Below are positions 1-8,944 of a DNA stretch of 35,895 bases, one piece after another (within the stretch, counting starts at the first letter, position 1; every line of letters starts with the position of its first letter). Position numbers and translations under genes: made by a program. A model generated the notes under the pieces. The model was not told where the DNA came from. It ran no database searches and saw only the letters and a program-made list of their open reading frames with translations. Source of the stretch: Desulfobulbaceae bacterium (GTDB taxonomy: Bacteria > Desulfobacterota > Desulfobulbia > Desulfobulbales > Desulfocapsaceae). Location of the stretch: contig JAABQY010000006.1 in NCBI GenBank assembly GCA_011391225.1, positions 1 through 35,895 on the forward strand, given 5' to 3'.

Positions 1-11
1 AAGGAGCAATA

Positions 12-1172
12 ATGAAAAAACTCGTCATAGGGCTTTGTGCCCTTGGGCTGACACTGCCAACCCTTTGTTTTTCTGCCGATCCAGTAAAAATCGGCATGAT
101 AACGACCCTTTCAACAAAAGCCGGATATTTAGGTGAAGAGATTCGCGACGGCTTCAAACTTGCAATGGATCAGGAAGGTGGAAAATTAGGCGGCGTTGGT
201 ATCGAACTCCTTGTCGAGGACGATGACGCCAAACCGGAAAAAGGCAAACAAATTGCCGAAAGGTTCGCCCAAAAAGACGGGGTAAAGATCATGACCGGCA
301 TCGTCTTCTCCAATGTGGCCATGGCCGTGGTGCCAAAAATCATTAAAGAGAACGTCCTCTATCTCAGTGCCAACGCTGGCCCCTCCGACCTTGCCGGGAG
401 TGGTTGCGATCCCAATTATTTCAGCGTTTCCTACCAAAACGACAATCTCGACGAAGTGGTTGGCCAATATGTGGCAGAGGTCGGCCATAAAAATGTTTAT
501 CTGCTGGCTCCCAACTATCCGGCCGGCAAAGACCACCTCGCCGGTTTCAAACGATATTTCAAGGGCAACATCGCCGGCGAGGTGTATACCAAGCTGGATC
601 AGGCGGATTATGCTCCGGAAATCGCCACTATCCGTGACGCCAAACCTGAGGCTGTGTTCTTTTTCCTGCCAGGCGGCATGGGTATCAATTTTCTCAAGCA
701 ATATGCTCAGGCAGGACTGAACAAAACCATTCCAATCTATGGCCCGGCATTTTCTTTTGACGAGCGTATTTTAGGCGCCGTCGGTGACGCCGCACTTGGG
801 GTGAAAAATGGCTCGCAGTGGACGCACGATCTTGATTTCCCCGCCAATCGCCAGTTTGTCGCAGCCTACCGCAAGGCCTACAACCGAACCCCGACTCTTT
901 ATGCCGCCCAAGGTTATGACACCGCCAGACTTATTGGTTCCGCCCTCAAGGCAACCGGTGGCAAAACCGACCTGGCGGCTCTTCGAACAGCAGTAAAAAG
1001 GGCAGATTTTGCCTCAGTTCGCGGTAATTTTTCCTTCGGCAACAACCAGCACCCCATCCAGGATATTTATATCCGGGAAGTGATTCAGACTGAAACCGGT
1101 TTCACCAACAAAACGGTCAAGAAGGTCTTTACCAATCATGTCGATGCCTACGCCAAAGAATGCAAGATGTGA
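12..1172 (+). CDS. livK: ABC transporter periplasmic substrate-binding protein (LivK/Peripla_BP_6 type)
   Basis: This is the periplasmic ligand-binding component of a branched-chain amino acid type (HAAT family) ABC importer. The first 22 residues form a signal peptide (MKK, hydrophobic core, then FSA before DPVKIG). The mature part starts with the family's typical strand VKIGMITTLS and has the two-lobe class I periplasmic binding fold over about 360 residues, the usual length. The start at 12 is set by an AAGGAG Shine-Dalgarno five bases upstream. The permease and ATPase genes follow on the same strand, separated by a strong terminator-like hairpin, an arrangement that would give more binding protein than membrane components. 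The exact ligand cannot be read from sequence. Family members also take amides, aromatic acids or urea, although the neighbouring leu/ilv genes make branched-chain amino acids plausible. Confidence 0.9.
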   Translation: MKKLVIGLCALGLTLPTLCFSADPVKIGMITTLSTKAGYLGEEIRDGFKLAMDQEGGKLGGVGIELLVEDDDAKPEKGKQIAERFAQKDGVKIMTGIVFSNVAMAVVPKIIKENVLYLSANAGPSDLAGSGCDPNYFSVSYQNDNLDEVVGQYVAEVGHKNVYLLAPNYPAGKDHLAGFKRYFKGNIAGEVYTKLDQADYAPEIATIRDAKPEAVFFFLPGGMGINFLKQYAQAGLNKTIPIYGPAFSFDERILGAVGDAALGVKNGSQWTHDLDFPANRQFVAAYRKAYNRTPTLYAAQGYDTARLIGSALKATGGKTDLAALRTAVKRADFASVRGNFSFGNNQHPIQDIYIREVIQTETGFTNKTVKKVFTNHVDAYAKECKM

Positions 1173-1226
1173 GAGGTTTGGGTTAGGGGACTTTCCAGCA
1201 CTATATAGAAAAGATGTAAAGGTTAA

Positions 1227-1253
1227 GGGGGGCTTTAAAAAGCCCCCGTTTTT
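1227..1253 (+). terminator. Terminator/attenuator hairpin between livK and livH
   Basis: An 8-bp perfect stem, GGGGGCTT (1228-1235) with AAGCCCCC (1240-1247), closes a TAAA loop and is followed by GTTTTT (1248-1253). The livH start codon begins at the very next base. It is probably a partial terminator that lowers permease expression relative to the binding protein. It must be read through, or bypassed by another promoter, because no other promoter is evident for livH. Confidence 0.8.
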
Positions 1254-2168
1254 ATGCTCCTGGTAATCGAACAGTTTCTTAACGGCCTGCAACTGGGGAT
1301 CACCCTGTTTCTGATGTCAGCCGGCTTGACCCTGGTGTTCGGGATCATGCAGGTTATTAATCTGGCGCATGGCTCCTTTTATATGATTGGGGCCTATGTT
1401 GGGGCAACGGTTGCCGCTTATACCGGGTCTTTTCTCCTTGCCGTCCTTGCAGCCGTTGGCGCTGCTGCCGGCGTCGGCTGCATTGTCGAAATGCTCGTCC
1501 TTCGCCACCTGTACGCAAGACAACATCTCGACCAGGTTTTGGCGACTTTCGGCTTGATCATGTTTTTCAATGAACTGATCCGTATTGTCTGGGGCCGACA
1601 GCCAGTCTTTATGAACGTACCGGGTGCTCTGTCCCAAAGCATTCAATTGCTGCCGGGCCTTCACTACCCGACCTATCGCCTGGCGGTCATCGGTATCGGT
1701 CTCCTGGTCGCCCTTCTTTTATGGCTGATGTTTGCAAAAACCAGGATCGGCATGCAGATCCGTGCCGGCTCCAGCAACCGGGAAATGGTTGGTGCCCTCG
1801 GCGTCAATATCAATCTGCTCTACACCCTGGTCTTTGGCTTGGGCGCGCTGCTGGCCGGCCTTGCCGGGGTCATGGCCGGACCGATTCTTTCGGTCGAGCC
1901 GGGGATGGGCGAGAGTATTCTTATTCTCACCTTCGTCGTCATCGTCATCGGCGGCATCGGGTCGGTCCGGGGGGCTGTTGCCGGAGCTCTTCTTGTTGGC
2001 ATGGTCGACACCCTCGGCCGTGCCTTTCTGCCGTCCATCCTCCGAACAATTCTCGCGGCAGCAACGGCAGACAGTGTCGCCGCATCACTTTCCTCCATGG
2101 CCATTTACATCCTTATGGCGGCCATCCTCGTCTGGAAACCCCGGGGCCTTTTCCCGGCGCACGGGTAA
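1254..2168 (+). CDS. livH: Branched-chain amino acid ABC transporter permease LivH
   Basis: This is the first inner-membrane permease subunit of the importer, 304 residues and almost entirely hydrophobic with about eight membrane segments. The N-terminus has the LivH pattern: FLNGLQLGITLFLMSAGLTL, then a VINLAHG-x-FYMIGAYVG segment. The cytoplasmic loop that contacts the ATPases lies around residues 165-185 (TRIGMQIRAGSSN, GALGVNI). The ATG at 1254 fits family N-termini, but no normal Shine-Dalgarno precedes it; the six bases before it are the tail of a terminator hairpin. A purine run (AAGG, 1225-1228) would come within about six bases of the ATG only if the hairpin folds, so initiation may be structure-dependent. 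livM follows six bases later. Confidence 0.92.
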   Translation: MLLVIEQFLNGLQLGITLFLMSAGLTLVFGIMQVINLAHGSFYMIGAYVGATVAAYTGSFLLAVLAAVGAAAGVGCIVEMLVLRHLYARQHLDQVLATFGLIMFFNELIRIVWGRQPVFMNVPGALSQSIQLLPGLHYPTYRLAVIGIGLLVALLLWLMFAKTRIGMQIRAGSSNREMVGALGVNINLLYTLVFGLGALLAGLAGVMAGPILSVEPGMGESILILTFVVIVIGGIGSVRGAVAGALLVGMVDTLGRAFLPSILRTILAAATADSVAASLSSMAIYILMAAILVWKPRGLFPAHG

Positions 2169-2174
2169 TTGTCA

Positions 2175-3158
2175 ATGACCAGAAAACAGATAACCATAGG
2201 TTGCGGGGCGATTATTCTTATTCTTTTGCCGCCTGCTGCACTGCTCAGCGGCAACCCCTATCTGATTTCCCTCACCAGTCGCATCATTATTTATGCTCTC
2301 GCCGCCGCAAGCCTTGATCTCTTACTCGGCTATGGTGCCATGATCAGTCTTGGTCATGCTGCATTTGTCGGAGTTGGCGCCTATACCATTGCAATCCTGC
2401 ACTTCCACAGTGCAGGCGCCGAACCACTTTTCTCCTGGCCGTTTCTTTTTGCCGGCAGCAACAACGCTCTGCTCACCCTGCCGCTGGCGACGCTGTCGGC
2501 CTCTTTTGCGGCACTTATTATCGGCGGGCTCAGCCTGCGAACGACCGGCATGCACTTTATTATGATCACCCTGGCCTTTGCCCAGATGCTTTACTACTTT
2601 TTTATCTCCCTTGAGAAATATGGCGGAGATGACGGACTGTCACTTGCCACGAGAAACAGCCTGGTTGGACTTAATCTCGGCAACAGCAGCCACTTCTATT
2701 ATCTTTGCCTGGCGGCCCTTTTTGTTTTTCTCATTTTAGCGCATAGGCTGGTCAATTCACGGTTCGGCCTTGTTGTCCGGGGGGCCGGTAACAACGATAG
2801 GCGGATTAAAGGCTTAGGTATTCATTCCTACCGTTACAAGCTCGTCACCTTCGTGATTGCCGGTGGCAGCGCCGGACTGGCAGGTGCCCTGCTTGCCAAC
2901 CAGACGGAGTTCGTCTCACCCGGTCTTATGCACTGGACCCTTTCCGGCGAACTGATGGTCATGGTCCTCCTCGGAGGCCTCGGAACATTATTCGGGCCTG
3001 TCCTCGGCGCGACTGTTTTCCTCGCGCTCGAAACAACACTGGCCATGTATACCGAACACTGGATGATTTATATGGGGCCTTTTCTGGTCCTCACCGTCAT
3101 TTTTGCAAAACGCGGACTTTTTGGCTTTCTCGCCGGGGACAAGGGGAAAAATGGCTGA
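2175..3158 (+). CDS. livM: Branched-chain amino acid ABC transporter permease LivM
   Basis: This is the second permease subunit, about 327 residues with some nine or ten hydrophobic segments. The conserved LivM regions are visible: LLGYGAMISLGHAAFVGVGAY near residues 50-70, the coupling-loop region with VRGAGNNDRRIKGLGI around 205-220, and VMVLLGGLGTLFGPVLGA near 265-280. The ATG at 2175 is preferred over an in-frame TTG at 2169 that directly abuts the livH stop; neither has a strong ribosome binding site, so translation is probably coupled to livH. The 3' end overlaps livG by eight bases. It should pair with LivH to form the membrane channel. Confidence 0.92.
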   Translation: MTRKQITIGCGAIILILLPPAALLSGNPYLISLTSRIIIYALAAASLDLLLGYGAMISLGHAAFVGVGAYTIAILHFHSAGAEPLFSWPFLFAGSNNALLTLPLATLSASFAALIIGGLSLRTTGMHFIMITLAFAQMLYYFFISLEKYGGDDGLSLATRNSLVGLNLGNSSHFYYLCLAALFVFLILAHRLVNSRFGLVVRGAGNNDRRIKGLGIHSYRYKLVTFVIAGGSAGLAGALLANQTEFVSPGLMHWTLSGELMVMVLLGGLGTLFGPVLGATVFLALETTLAMYTEHWMIYMGPFLVLTVIFAKRGLFGFLAGDKGKNG

Positions 3159-3900
3159 TATCCTGCTCAAAGTAAGTGGCTTACATAAATCGTTTGGAGC
3201 ACTTCTGGCCACCAACAATTTTTCGCTTACTCTTACCCGGGGCCATATCCATGCACTTATTGGTCCAAACGGTGCCGGTAAGACCACAGTGGTCAATCAG
3301 CTGAGCGGTGATATGCCGGTCGATAGTGGGACCATTCAATTCCATGGCCGCGACATCACCCGGTTAAAATCCTATCAGCGGGCCCGACTGGGTATTGCCA
3401 GATCCTTTCAAATCACCCACATCTTCGAAAACCTCACCGTCGCCGAGAACATGGGGCTTGCCATCTGCACAGGTCTTGGTCATAATTTCCGGTTCTGGCG
3501 CAACTGGCAAAACGCGGCAGCAATCAAAAATGAACTGCCCCTTGCCCTGGAACGAGTCGATCTCCTGCATCGCGCCGAACTCTCCGCCCGCCACCTCTCG
3601 CACGGCGAGAAGCGTCAACTCGAGGTCGGAATGGCGCTTATCGGCAAGCCGGAACTGCTGATTCTCGACGAACCAATGGCCGGTCTCGGCCCAGGCGGCA
3701 CTGTCGAACTCGCCAAACTCATAAAAAAACAGAAAGGCCAGGTCACTATATTGCTCGTCGAACACGATATGGATGTGGTCTTCTCCCTTGCCGACCGGGT
3801 GACGGTCCTGGTCTACGGGGAAAACGTCGCGACCGGCACGCCGGATGAAATCAGGCACAATTCTGTTGTCCGTAAGGCTTATCTGGGAGAAGGTGAGTAA
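3151..3900 (+). CDS. livG: Branched-chain amino acid ABC transporter ATPase LivG
   Basis: This is one of the two ATP-binding subunits. Walker A is GPNGAGKTT at residues 38-46, the ABC signature is LSHGEKRQLEV, Walker B is LLILDEPMAGL, and the H-loop histidine lies in VEHDMDVV. The length of 249 residues is normal for LivG. The start at 3151 is chosen because the protein then begins MADILLKVSGL as in the family and has an AAGGGG ribosome binding site. The longer open frame to 3103 would add residues translated from within livM. The gene overlaps livM by eight bases and ends one base into livF, so the four downstream liv genes form a tightly coupled operon. Confidence 0.94.
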   Translation: MADILLKVSGLHKSFGALLATNNFSLTLTRGHIHALIGPNGAGKTTVVNQLSGDMPVDSGTIQFHGRDITRLKSYQRARLGIARSFQITHIFENLTVAENMGLAICTGLGHNFRFWRNWQNAAAIKNELPLALERVDLLHRAELSARHLSHGEKRQLEVGMALIGKPELLILDEPMAGLGPGGTVELAKLIKKQKGQVTILLVEHDMDVVFSLADRVTVLVYGENVATGTPDEIRHNSVVRKAYLGEGE

Positions 3901-4607
3901 TGCTTGTCGTTGAAGAAATCCAGACCTGCTACGGAGAAAGCCAGGCACTGTTCGGCGTCTCCCTGCTGGTCGAAGATGCCGAGGTGATCACCCTGCTTGG
4001 CCGCAATGGCATGGGAAAGAGCACGACCATCCGCTCTATCCTCGGACTCAGCCCCGTTCGCACCGGCCGAATCAGCTACCTGGGGCAAAGGATAGAGGCG
4101 CTGCAAAGTTATCAAATTGCCCGCCTGGGCATTGGCCTTGTGCCGGAAGGAAGACAGATTTTCCCTAATCTCACCGTGCGGGAAAACCTCATCGCCACCG
4201 CCGCCAACACGCGCAAAGCGCCACAACCCTTCGGCCTTTCAGCTATCCTCGAGATCTTCCCAAGACTTTCCGAACGGCTGAGCCATTACGGCAACGAGCT
4301 TTCCGGGGGGGAACAGCAGATGCTGGCGATAGGCCGGGCCCTGATGATCAATCCCGGCCTTCTCATCCTTGATGAAGCGACCGAAGGGCTGGCCCCCCTG
4401 ATCCGCCAGGAAATTTGGCGCGCCTTGACTCTTTTAAAAAATAGGGGGTTATCGATTCTCATCATCGACAAAAACCTCGAGGCCCTGATGACAATCGCCA
4501 AGCGTCATTATATCATGGAAAAGGGCCGAATCGTCTGGGCCGGTACCACCACGGAATTACGAGACATGCCGGAACTGAAATCGCGTTATCTGGGGGTCGA
4601 TTGCTGA
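3900..4607 (+). CDS. livF: Branched-chain amino acid ABC transporter ATPase LivF
   Basis: This is the second ATPase subunit, 235 residues, the usual LivF length. Walker A is GRNGMGKST (34-42), the signature is LSGGEQQMLAIGRAL, and Walker B is LLILDEATEGLAP, the LivF form. The start codon overlaps the last base of the livG stop (TAATG). The usual H-loop histidine position reads IIIDKNLEALM, so lysine-asparagine occupies a site that is often EQN or EHN in LivF proteins; this is normal for the subfamily. The next gene starts nine bases downstream but encodes an unrelated function. Confidence 0.94.
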   Translation: MLVVEEIQTCYGESQALFGVSLLVEDAEVITLLGRNGMGKSTTIRSILGLSPVRTGRISYLGQRIEALQSYQIARLGIGLVPEGRQIFPNLTVRENLIATAANTRKAPQPFGLSAILEIFPRLSERLSHYGNELSGGEQQMLAIGRALMINPGLLILDEATEGLAPLIRQEIWRALTLLKNRGLSILIIDKNLEALMTIAKRHYIMEKGRIVWAGTTTELRDMPELKSRYLGVDC

Positions 4608-4616
4608 CGTGTAACT

Positions 4617-6044
4617 ATGAAAAGCCCAAGATCTAGAGCCACGTTCACCCACCGTTCCATCTACCCTTGTTCAGCGGCAGAACTCTACGCCTGGCATAGC
4701 CGAACCGGAGCGCTGGAGAGGCTCCTGCCACCCTGGGAGAAAACCACTGTCCTCTCAAAAAACGGCGGCATTGAACCGGGTGGACAGGTTCTCCTGAAGA
4801 TGCATCTTGGCCCCTTTCCCTTTCACTACCATGGGCGCCACCTCGAAAATATTCCCGGCAGGATGTTTCGCGACGTCCAGGAAAAAGGCCCCTTTGCCCA
4901 TTGGTCGCACAGCCACTTTTTCGAAGATACCCCGGAAGGTGCACAACTCACCGACATGGTGGACTACTCCCTGCCGGGTCATGACCTTGTCCCTGAACGA
5001 ATTAAAAATTTTGTGACAGGAAACCTGAAGAGAATGTTTCACTACCGGGAAACCGTCCTTCGAGAAGATATCCTCCTGCACAATCGTTGCAGCAGGCGCT
5101 CCTTGCGGCTCCTGGTGAGCGGGGCAAGCGGAGTGCTCGGCCGGGACCTGCTTCCTCTTCTGACCACGGGTGGGCACCAGGTCTTCACTCTGGTGCGTCG
5201 CACAGCTGATAAGGCCAAAGGCGAAATCTTTTGGGATCCTGAAAAGAGTATCCTAAACGAGAGTGATCTCCCGGAACTCGACGGAATCATCCATCTGGCA
5301 GGAGAGTATATTGGCATGTCCCGCTGGAGTGAAGACAAGAAGCGGCGGGTTCTAGACAGCCGGGTGAATGGCACCGAACTGCTGGTGCGGACGCTTGCCG
5401 AAAGAAGCAAGCCACCGGAGGTTTTTCTCTCTGCCTCGGCTGTGGGCTACTACGGTGATTGCGGAGATACAATCACCAGCGAAACAGCCCCCCCCGGCAC
5501 GGGTTTTATGTCAGAGGTCTGTAGCCGCTGGGAACATGCGGCACAACTTGCCGGCGATGCCGGCATCCGCACCGTTTTTTTACGTCTTGGCGTTGGTTTG
5601 ACCCCGAGAGGTGGTGCACTCAGGCGCATTTTTGCCGCCTCGCCCTGTGGCTATATCAGGCGTTTCGGCACGGGCAAACAATTTATCAGCTGGATCAGCG
5701 CTGACGACATGATCTCGGCCATGCTCCATGCCCTGACCTGTACCTCCCTGAGCGGTCCCCTGAACATAGCAGCACCGGAGCCGACCACCAATCTTCAGTT
5801 CATGGAGACGCTGGCCCGGATCACCGGTCGGCCCCTTCTCTGTCCCCTGCCCGCCAGGCTGCTGCAGATGATGTATGGACAGATGGCCCGAGAAATATTA
5901 CTTTCCAGCTGTCGTGTTGCGACCAAGAAGCTTCAGGATTCAGGCTTTCATTTCCGCCACCCCAGCCTGGAAAAGACCCTGGAAGCACTTCTTGGCAAAG
6001 AGCTCGAAACATACGATACAATGCAGAGGATTGAGAAACCATGA
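4617..6044 (+). CDS. SRPBCC-domain / TIGR01777 epimerase (SDR39U1-like) fusion protein
   Basis: This is a two-domain protein of 475 residues. Residues about 8-150 form a START/SRPBCC-type ligand-binding domain (THRSIYPCSAAELYAWHSR, GPFPFHYHGRH, GPFAHWSHSHFF). Residues about 163-470 form an extended short-chain dehydrogenase of the TIGR01777 family, with the nucleotide motif GASGVLG (169-175), HLAGEYIG, SASAVGYYGDCGD, and a C-terminal DUF1731 segment (IAAPEPTTN, HPSLEKTLEALL). Stand-alone TIGR01777 proteins are about 300 residues; SRPBCC fusions are known in several phyla. The substrate is unknown; a hydrophobic or isoprenoid-like ligand is only a guess from the SRPBCC fold. The stop overlaps the following membrane-protein gene (ATGA), which suggests the two products work together. 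Confidence 0.88.
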   Translation: MKSPRSRATFTHRSIYPCSAAELYAWHSRTGALERLLPPWEKTTVLSKNGGIEPGGQVLLKMHLGPFPFHYHGRHLENIPGRMFRDVQEKGPFAHWSHSHFFEDTPEGAQLTDMVDYSLPGHDLVPERIKNFVTGNLKRMFHYRETVLREDILLHNRCSRRSLRLLVSGASGVLGRDLLPLLTTGGHQVFTLVRRTADKAKGEIFWDPEKSILNESDLPELDGIIHLAGEYIGMSRWSEDKKRRVLDSRVNGTELLVRTLAERSKPPEVFLSASAVGYYGDCGDTITSETAPPGTGFMSEVCSRWEHAAQLAGDAGIRTVFLRLGVGLTPRGGALRRIFAASPCGYIRRFGTGKQFISWISADDMISAMLHALTCTSLSGPLNIAAPEPTTNLQFMETLARITGRPLLCPLPARLLQMMYGQMAREILLSSCRVATKKLQDSGFHFRHPSLEKTLEALLGKELETYDTMQRIEKP

Positions 6045-7174
6045 GTCGGCAGTTCAAGATAACATTGTGGACCATCATGACTGCAGCCATGACCTGTGGT
6101 TTTCTTCACCATCTTGTCGCCCCGAATGTAATGAACTTTGAGCGGCTGCACATCTTTCTTTTCAACTTGTGCGGCGGTGGTACACTGCTCATCTATTTCA
6201 CCGAAGGCCAACCACACTTAAGCATCAGGGGCCGCATCTTTCTCCTTCTGGCCCTCGCCTTTGCCCTCTGTGCCTTTCTCAAGTGGTATACTGCGACTTT
6301 AGTGATTCCTCTGCTGCTGTCGATAGTTATCGAGAGCGTCCGGGTCCGTAATTTCGGCAGATGTTTTCCCGTCAGCCTTTTTTCCGCCGGGGAAAGCACC
6401 TCAAGAAAATTTCATCAGGCATCCCTGCTCTGTTTGTCCTTGGGCCTGATGATCTCAAGCCTTGCCATCTATAACAGCGAATTTGCTCATTGGTTCATCC
6501 TCAAAAAATTCAAACTTGACACCTTCTTTCTAGGTTTTTCTTTTCCCATTTCACTGATCAGCATGGCGGTAATCTTCTCCCTCATGAGAAAACAGGCCAA
6601 GCCGCCCATCGTCTTTCTCAAAGAGCTGTCATTCTGGATCATCAATCTTGGGGTCATCATTTTCTTTTTATTCATCCTCGCCAACTGGTTCATACCCCAG
6701 GTGGTAATTGCGACAATTCTCTTCCTGACCGTGGCACTCGTCCTCTTTCTTTACTGGCAACAAGGACTACAATCGCAGCAGAAGGCCTTTCTCACCTCCG
6801 GCATCCTCTTTCTCTTGGTTACTTCGGTAACCGGGATTCTTTATATCCTGCTAGCCTTTTCCGCAACCTATGACCCGGAAAAAAGCTTGCCCCTCCTGCG
6901 CATGCACGCTTTCACCGCCCTGTATGGCTGGAACCTCAGTGGTCTTGCGGTGATTAGCCGGCGTGGTGATTTCCCCATACAGCTCCATTCACAACAAGTT
7001 ATCTTGTTACATTGGCTGACCGTCTTCATCCTCTGTCCTTTAGGCTATTTCTACCCTTTTGCGGCAATTTTTGCAGTGCTCTGTTATGGTCGACTCCTCT
7101 ATCTTCTGCTCTTCAGTCAAGGACTGGTCGATCCCGGTGTCATTTCCGCCAAGGCAAGGGTTTTACCGGGATAA
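6041..7174 (+). CDS. Polytopic membrane protein of unknown function, coupled to the epimerase
   Basis: This 377-residue protein is almost wholly hydrophobic, with roughly ten to twelve predicted membrane segments and short, partly basic loops. I do not recognise a named family with confidence. Charged or polar residues inside membrane segments include HH near residue 23, RLH near 36, and RMH followed by YGWNLSG near 285-300, a pattern somewhat like the R-x-H-G segment of YndJ-like proteins (weak, from memory). Such buried histidines could bind a cofactor. The start ATG overlaps the epimerase stop by four bases, so the two are translationally coupled. The gene converges on leuA, with 63 bases between the stops and no clear terminator. 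Confidence 0.8.
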   Translation: MSRQFKITLWTIMTAAMTCGFLHHLVAPNVMNFERLHIFLFNLCGGGTLLIYFTEGQPHLSIRGRIFLLLALAFALCAFLKWYTATLVIPLLLSIVIESVRVRNFGRCFPVSLFSAGESTSRKFHQASLLCLSLGLMISSLAIYNSEFAHWFILKKFKLDTFFLGFSFPISLISMAVIFSLMRKQAKPPIVFLKELSFWIINLGVIIFFLFILANWFIPQVVIATILFLTVALVLFLYWQQGLQSQQKAFLTSGILFLLVTSVTGILYILLAFSATYDPEKSLPLLRMHAFTALYGWNLSGLAVISRRGDFPIQLHSQQVILLHWLTVFILCPLGYFYPFAAIFAVLCYGRLLYLLLFSQGLVDPGVISAKARVLPG

Positions 7175-7237
7175 GAGCAGCAGCGCTGTAAAATCCTACA
7201 TTTTTCTAAACAGTTAGGTTAATTTCAGCCTTGCTCT

Positions 7238-8914
7238 TTACAGTCGGTTTAAACTACTCAGTACGGCTTTAATAGAAGCAATAATGATATCAGTATCAAC
7301 TCCCGCCCCCCAACTTACTTTGCCATCAGGGCTTTCGAGCTCAATGTATGCAGCCGCCTTGGCACTTGACCCACCATTTAAAGCATGTTCGTCATAACTG
7401 CTCAACTTGAATTCTCCGGTTACACCCGTTTTCATTGCAGCACAAAACGCATCGAGAGGTCCGTTGCCGGAAGCTGCTACGGTCACCTCTTGCCCATTCA
7501 CCAAGAGTGTGGCCTCAACGGCCGCATGTGATGCTTCATCATTGGCACTGACATGGCGTTTAACAACATTGAATGCCTTAAGTTCGTAGGGAGTTCTAAC
7601 AGTAAGATACTCTTTTTCAAAGGTTTTATATATCTCGCTGTGGAGCAGTGCTCGCCCTTCTCGGTCGGTAACACCTTGAATGATTTTACCGAACTCAGGG
7701 TGCATAGCTTTTGGCATGCGAAAGCCAAATTCTTTTTCCATCACGTAGGCAACCCCACCTTTTCCAGATTGGCTATTAATTCGAATAATTGATTCATAGG
7801 TGCGACCCACATCCGAAGGATCAATCGGCAAATATGGCACTTCCCACAAACCCGATCCAGCCGAGTCATAGGCATGCATTCCTTTATGTATTGCGTCCTG
7901 ATGGGAGCCGGAAAAGGCCGTGTAAACAAGTTCTCCGGCATAGGGGTGACGAGGATGCACGGGCAAATCACATACCCGCTCATACACCTCGACTAACCTA
8001 TTGATATCGTGGAGATTGAGTCCCGGATCGACCCCTTGGCAAAACATATTGAGGGCAAGTGTCACGATATCGACATTTCCGGTCCTTTCACCATTACCAA
8101 ACAAAGTACCTTCGACACGTTCACCACCGGCGAGAAGCGCTAACTCAGTTGCAGCAACCGCACAGCCTCTGTCATTGTGGGCATGGAGACTGATGATTGC
8201 TGATTGCCTTTCGGCCATATGGGAACAAAACCACTCAATTTGATCAGCATAAACGTTCGGAGAGGCCATTTCCACCGTTGCCGGAAGATTGATAATAATT
8301 TTGTTCTGTGGTGTGGGCTCGAGGATGTCCATGACCGCTTCACATATCTCTAGGGCAAATTCCAGCTCAGTGCCGGTGAAACTCTCAGGGGAATATTCAT
8401 AACGAAATACCGTCTCCGGGTACTTCAGTTCTTCATCCTTCAAAAGTTTTGCTCCCTCCACCGCAAGCATAACAATTTCTTTTCGGCCCATTTTAAAAAC
8501 CGTCTTCCGTTGCAAGGTCGAGGTGGAATTATACAAATGAATGATTGCCCTTTTAGCCCCGGCGACAGAGGCATAGGTCTTGGTAATCAAATGATCTCGC
8601 GCCTGGGTCAAAACTTGGATCCAGACGTTTTCAGGGATCAGTTTCTGGTCAATAAGAACCCTGGTAAAATCGTACTCTACCTGGGCGGCAGAAGGAAAAC
8701 CAACCTCAATCTCGGGGAATCCGAGATCGGTCAGGAGATGAAACATTTCCAGCTTTCTCTCAAGGCTCATCGGTTGAACCAATGCCTGATTGCCATCACG
8801 TAAATCAACACTGCACCAGGTGGGAGCTTTTACAAGAGTTTTGCTAGGCCATTGTCTATTCGTCAGATTAACCGGCGGATATGGCCGGTATTTTTGCACT
8901 AATTCAGGATTCAT
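7238..8914 (-). CDS. leuA: 2-isopropylmalate synthase (LeuA type 2)
   Basis: LeuA condenses acetyl-CoA with 2-oxoisovalerate in the first committed step of leucine synthesis. The 558-residue protein belongs to the longer LeuA2 form found in actinobacteria and yeast as well as in some proteobacteria. The TIM barrel carries DLRDGNQ (37-43), metal-binding HAHND (244-248) and GNGERTGN (273-280). The C-terminal portion, from about residue 430, is the leucine-sensing allosteric domain (VAASGNGPLDAF, GGSSAKAAAYIEL). The start is fixed by AAGGAG eight bases upstream of the ATG. Upstream lies a leader ORF plus terminator that together look like a transcription attenuator, so expression should respond to leucyl-tRNA charging as well as to feedback inhibition. 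It is divergent from ilvBN. Confidence 0.96.
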   Translation of the reverse strand: MNPELVQKYRPYPPVNLTNRQWPSKTLVKAPTWCSVDLRDGNQALVQPMSLERKLEMFHLLTDLGFPEIEVGFPSAAQVEYDFTRVLIDQKLIPENVWIQVLTQARDHLITKTYASVAGAKRAIIHLYNSTSTLQRKTVFKMGRKEIVMLAVEGAKLLKDEELKYPETVFRYEYSPESFTGTELEFALEICEAVMDILEPTPQNKIIINLPATVEMASPNVYADQIEWFCSHMAERQSAIISLHAHNDRGCAVAATELALLAGGERVEGTLFGNGERTGNVDIVTLALNMFCQGVDPGLNLHDINRLVEVYERVCDLPVHPRHPYAGELVYTAFSGSHQDAIHKGMHAYDSAGSGLWEVPYLPIDPSDVGRTYESIIRINSQSGKGGVAYVMEKEFGFRMPKAMHPEFGKIIQGVTDREGRALLHSEIYKTFEKEYLTVRTPYELKAFNVVKRHVSANDEASHAAVEATLLVNGQEVTVAASGNGPLDAFCAAMKTGVTGEFKLSSYDEHALNGGSSAKAAAYIELESPDGKVSWGAGVDTDIIIASIKAVLSSLNRL

Positions 8915-8944
8915 TTGTTCTCCTTGCTGAAAAAATCAATACTC

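Noticed and set aside
1721-2317. 198-residue plus-strand ORF across livH and livM
   Set aside because: It is an out-of-frame shadow of two permease genes in GC-rich sequence.
3364-3948. 194-residue minus-strand ORF across livG and livF
   Set aside because: It is fully antisense to two clear ATPase genes and its sequence resembles no family.
1-7174. Possible transferred segment because the first 7 kb looks more GC-rich
   Set aside because: The difference is judged only by eye, and there are no integrase, tRNA, repeat or insertion sequence boundaries; a GC and codon-usage calculation would be needed.
7175-7237. Possible terminator between the membrane protein gene and leuA
   Set aside because: Only a long-range AAGAGCA/TGCTCTT pairing with a large loop and no T-run was found.
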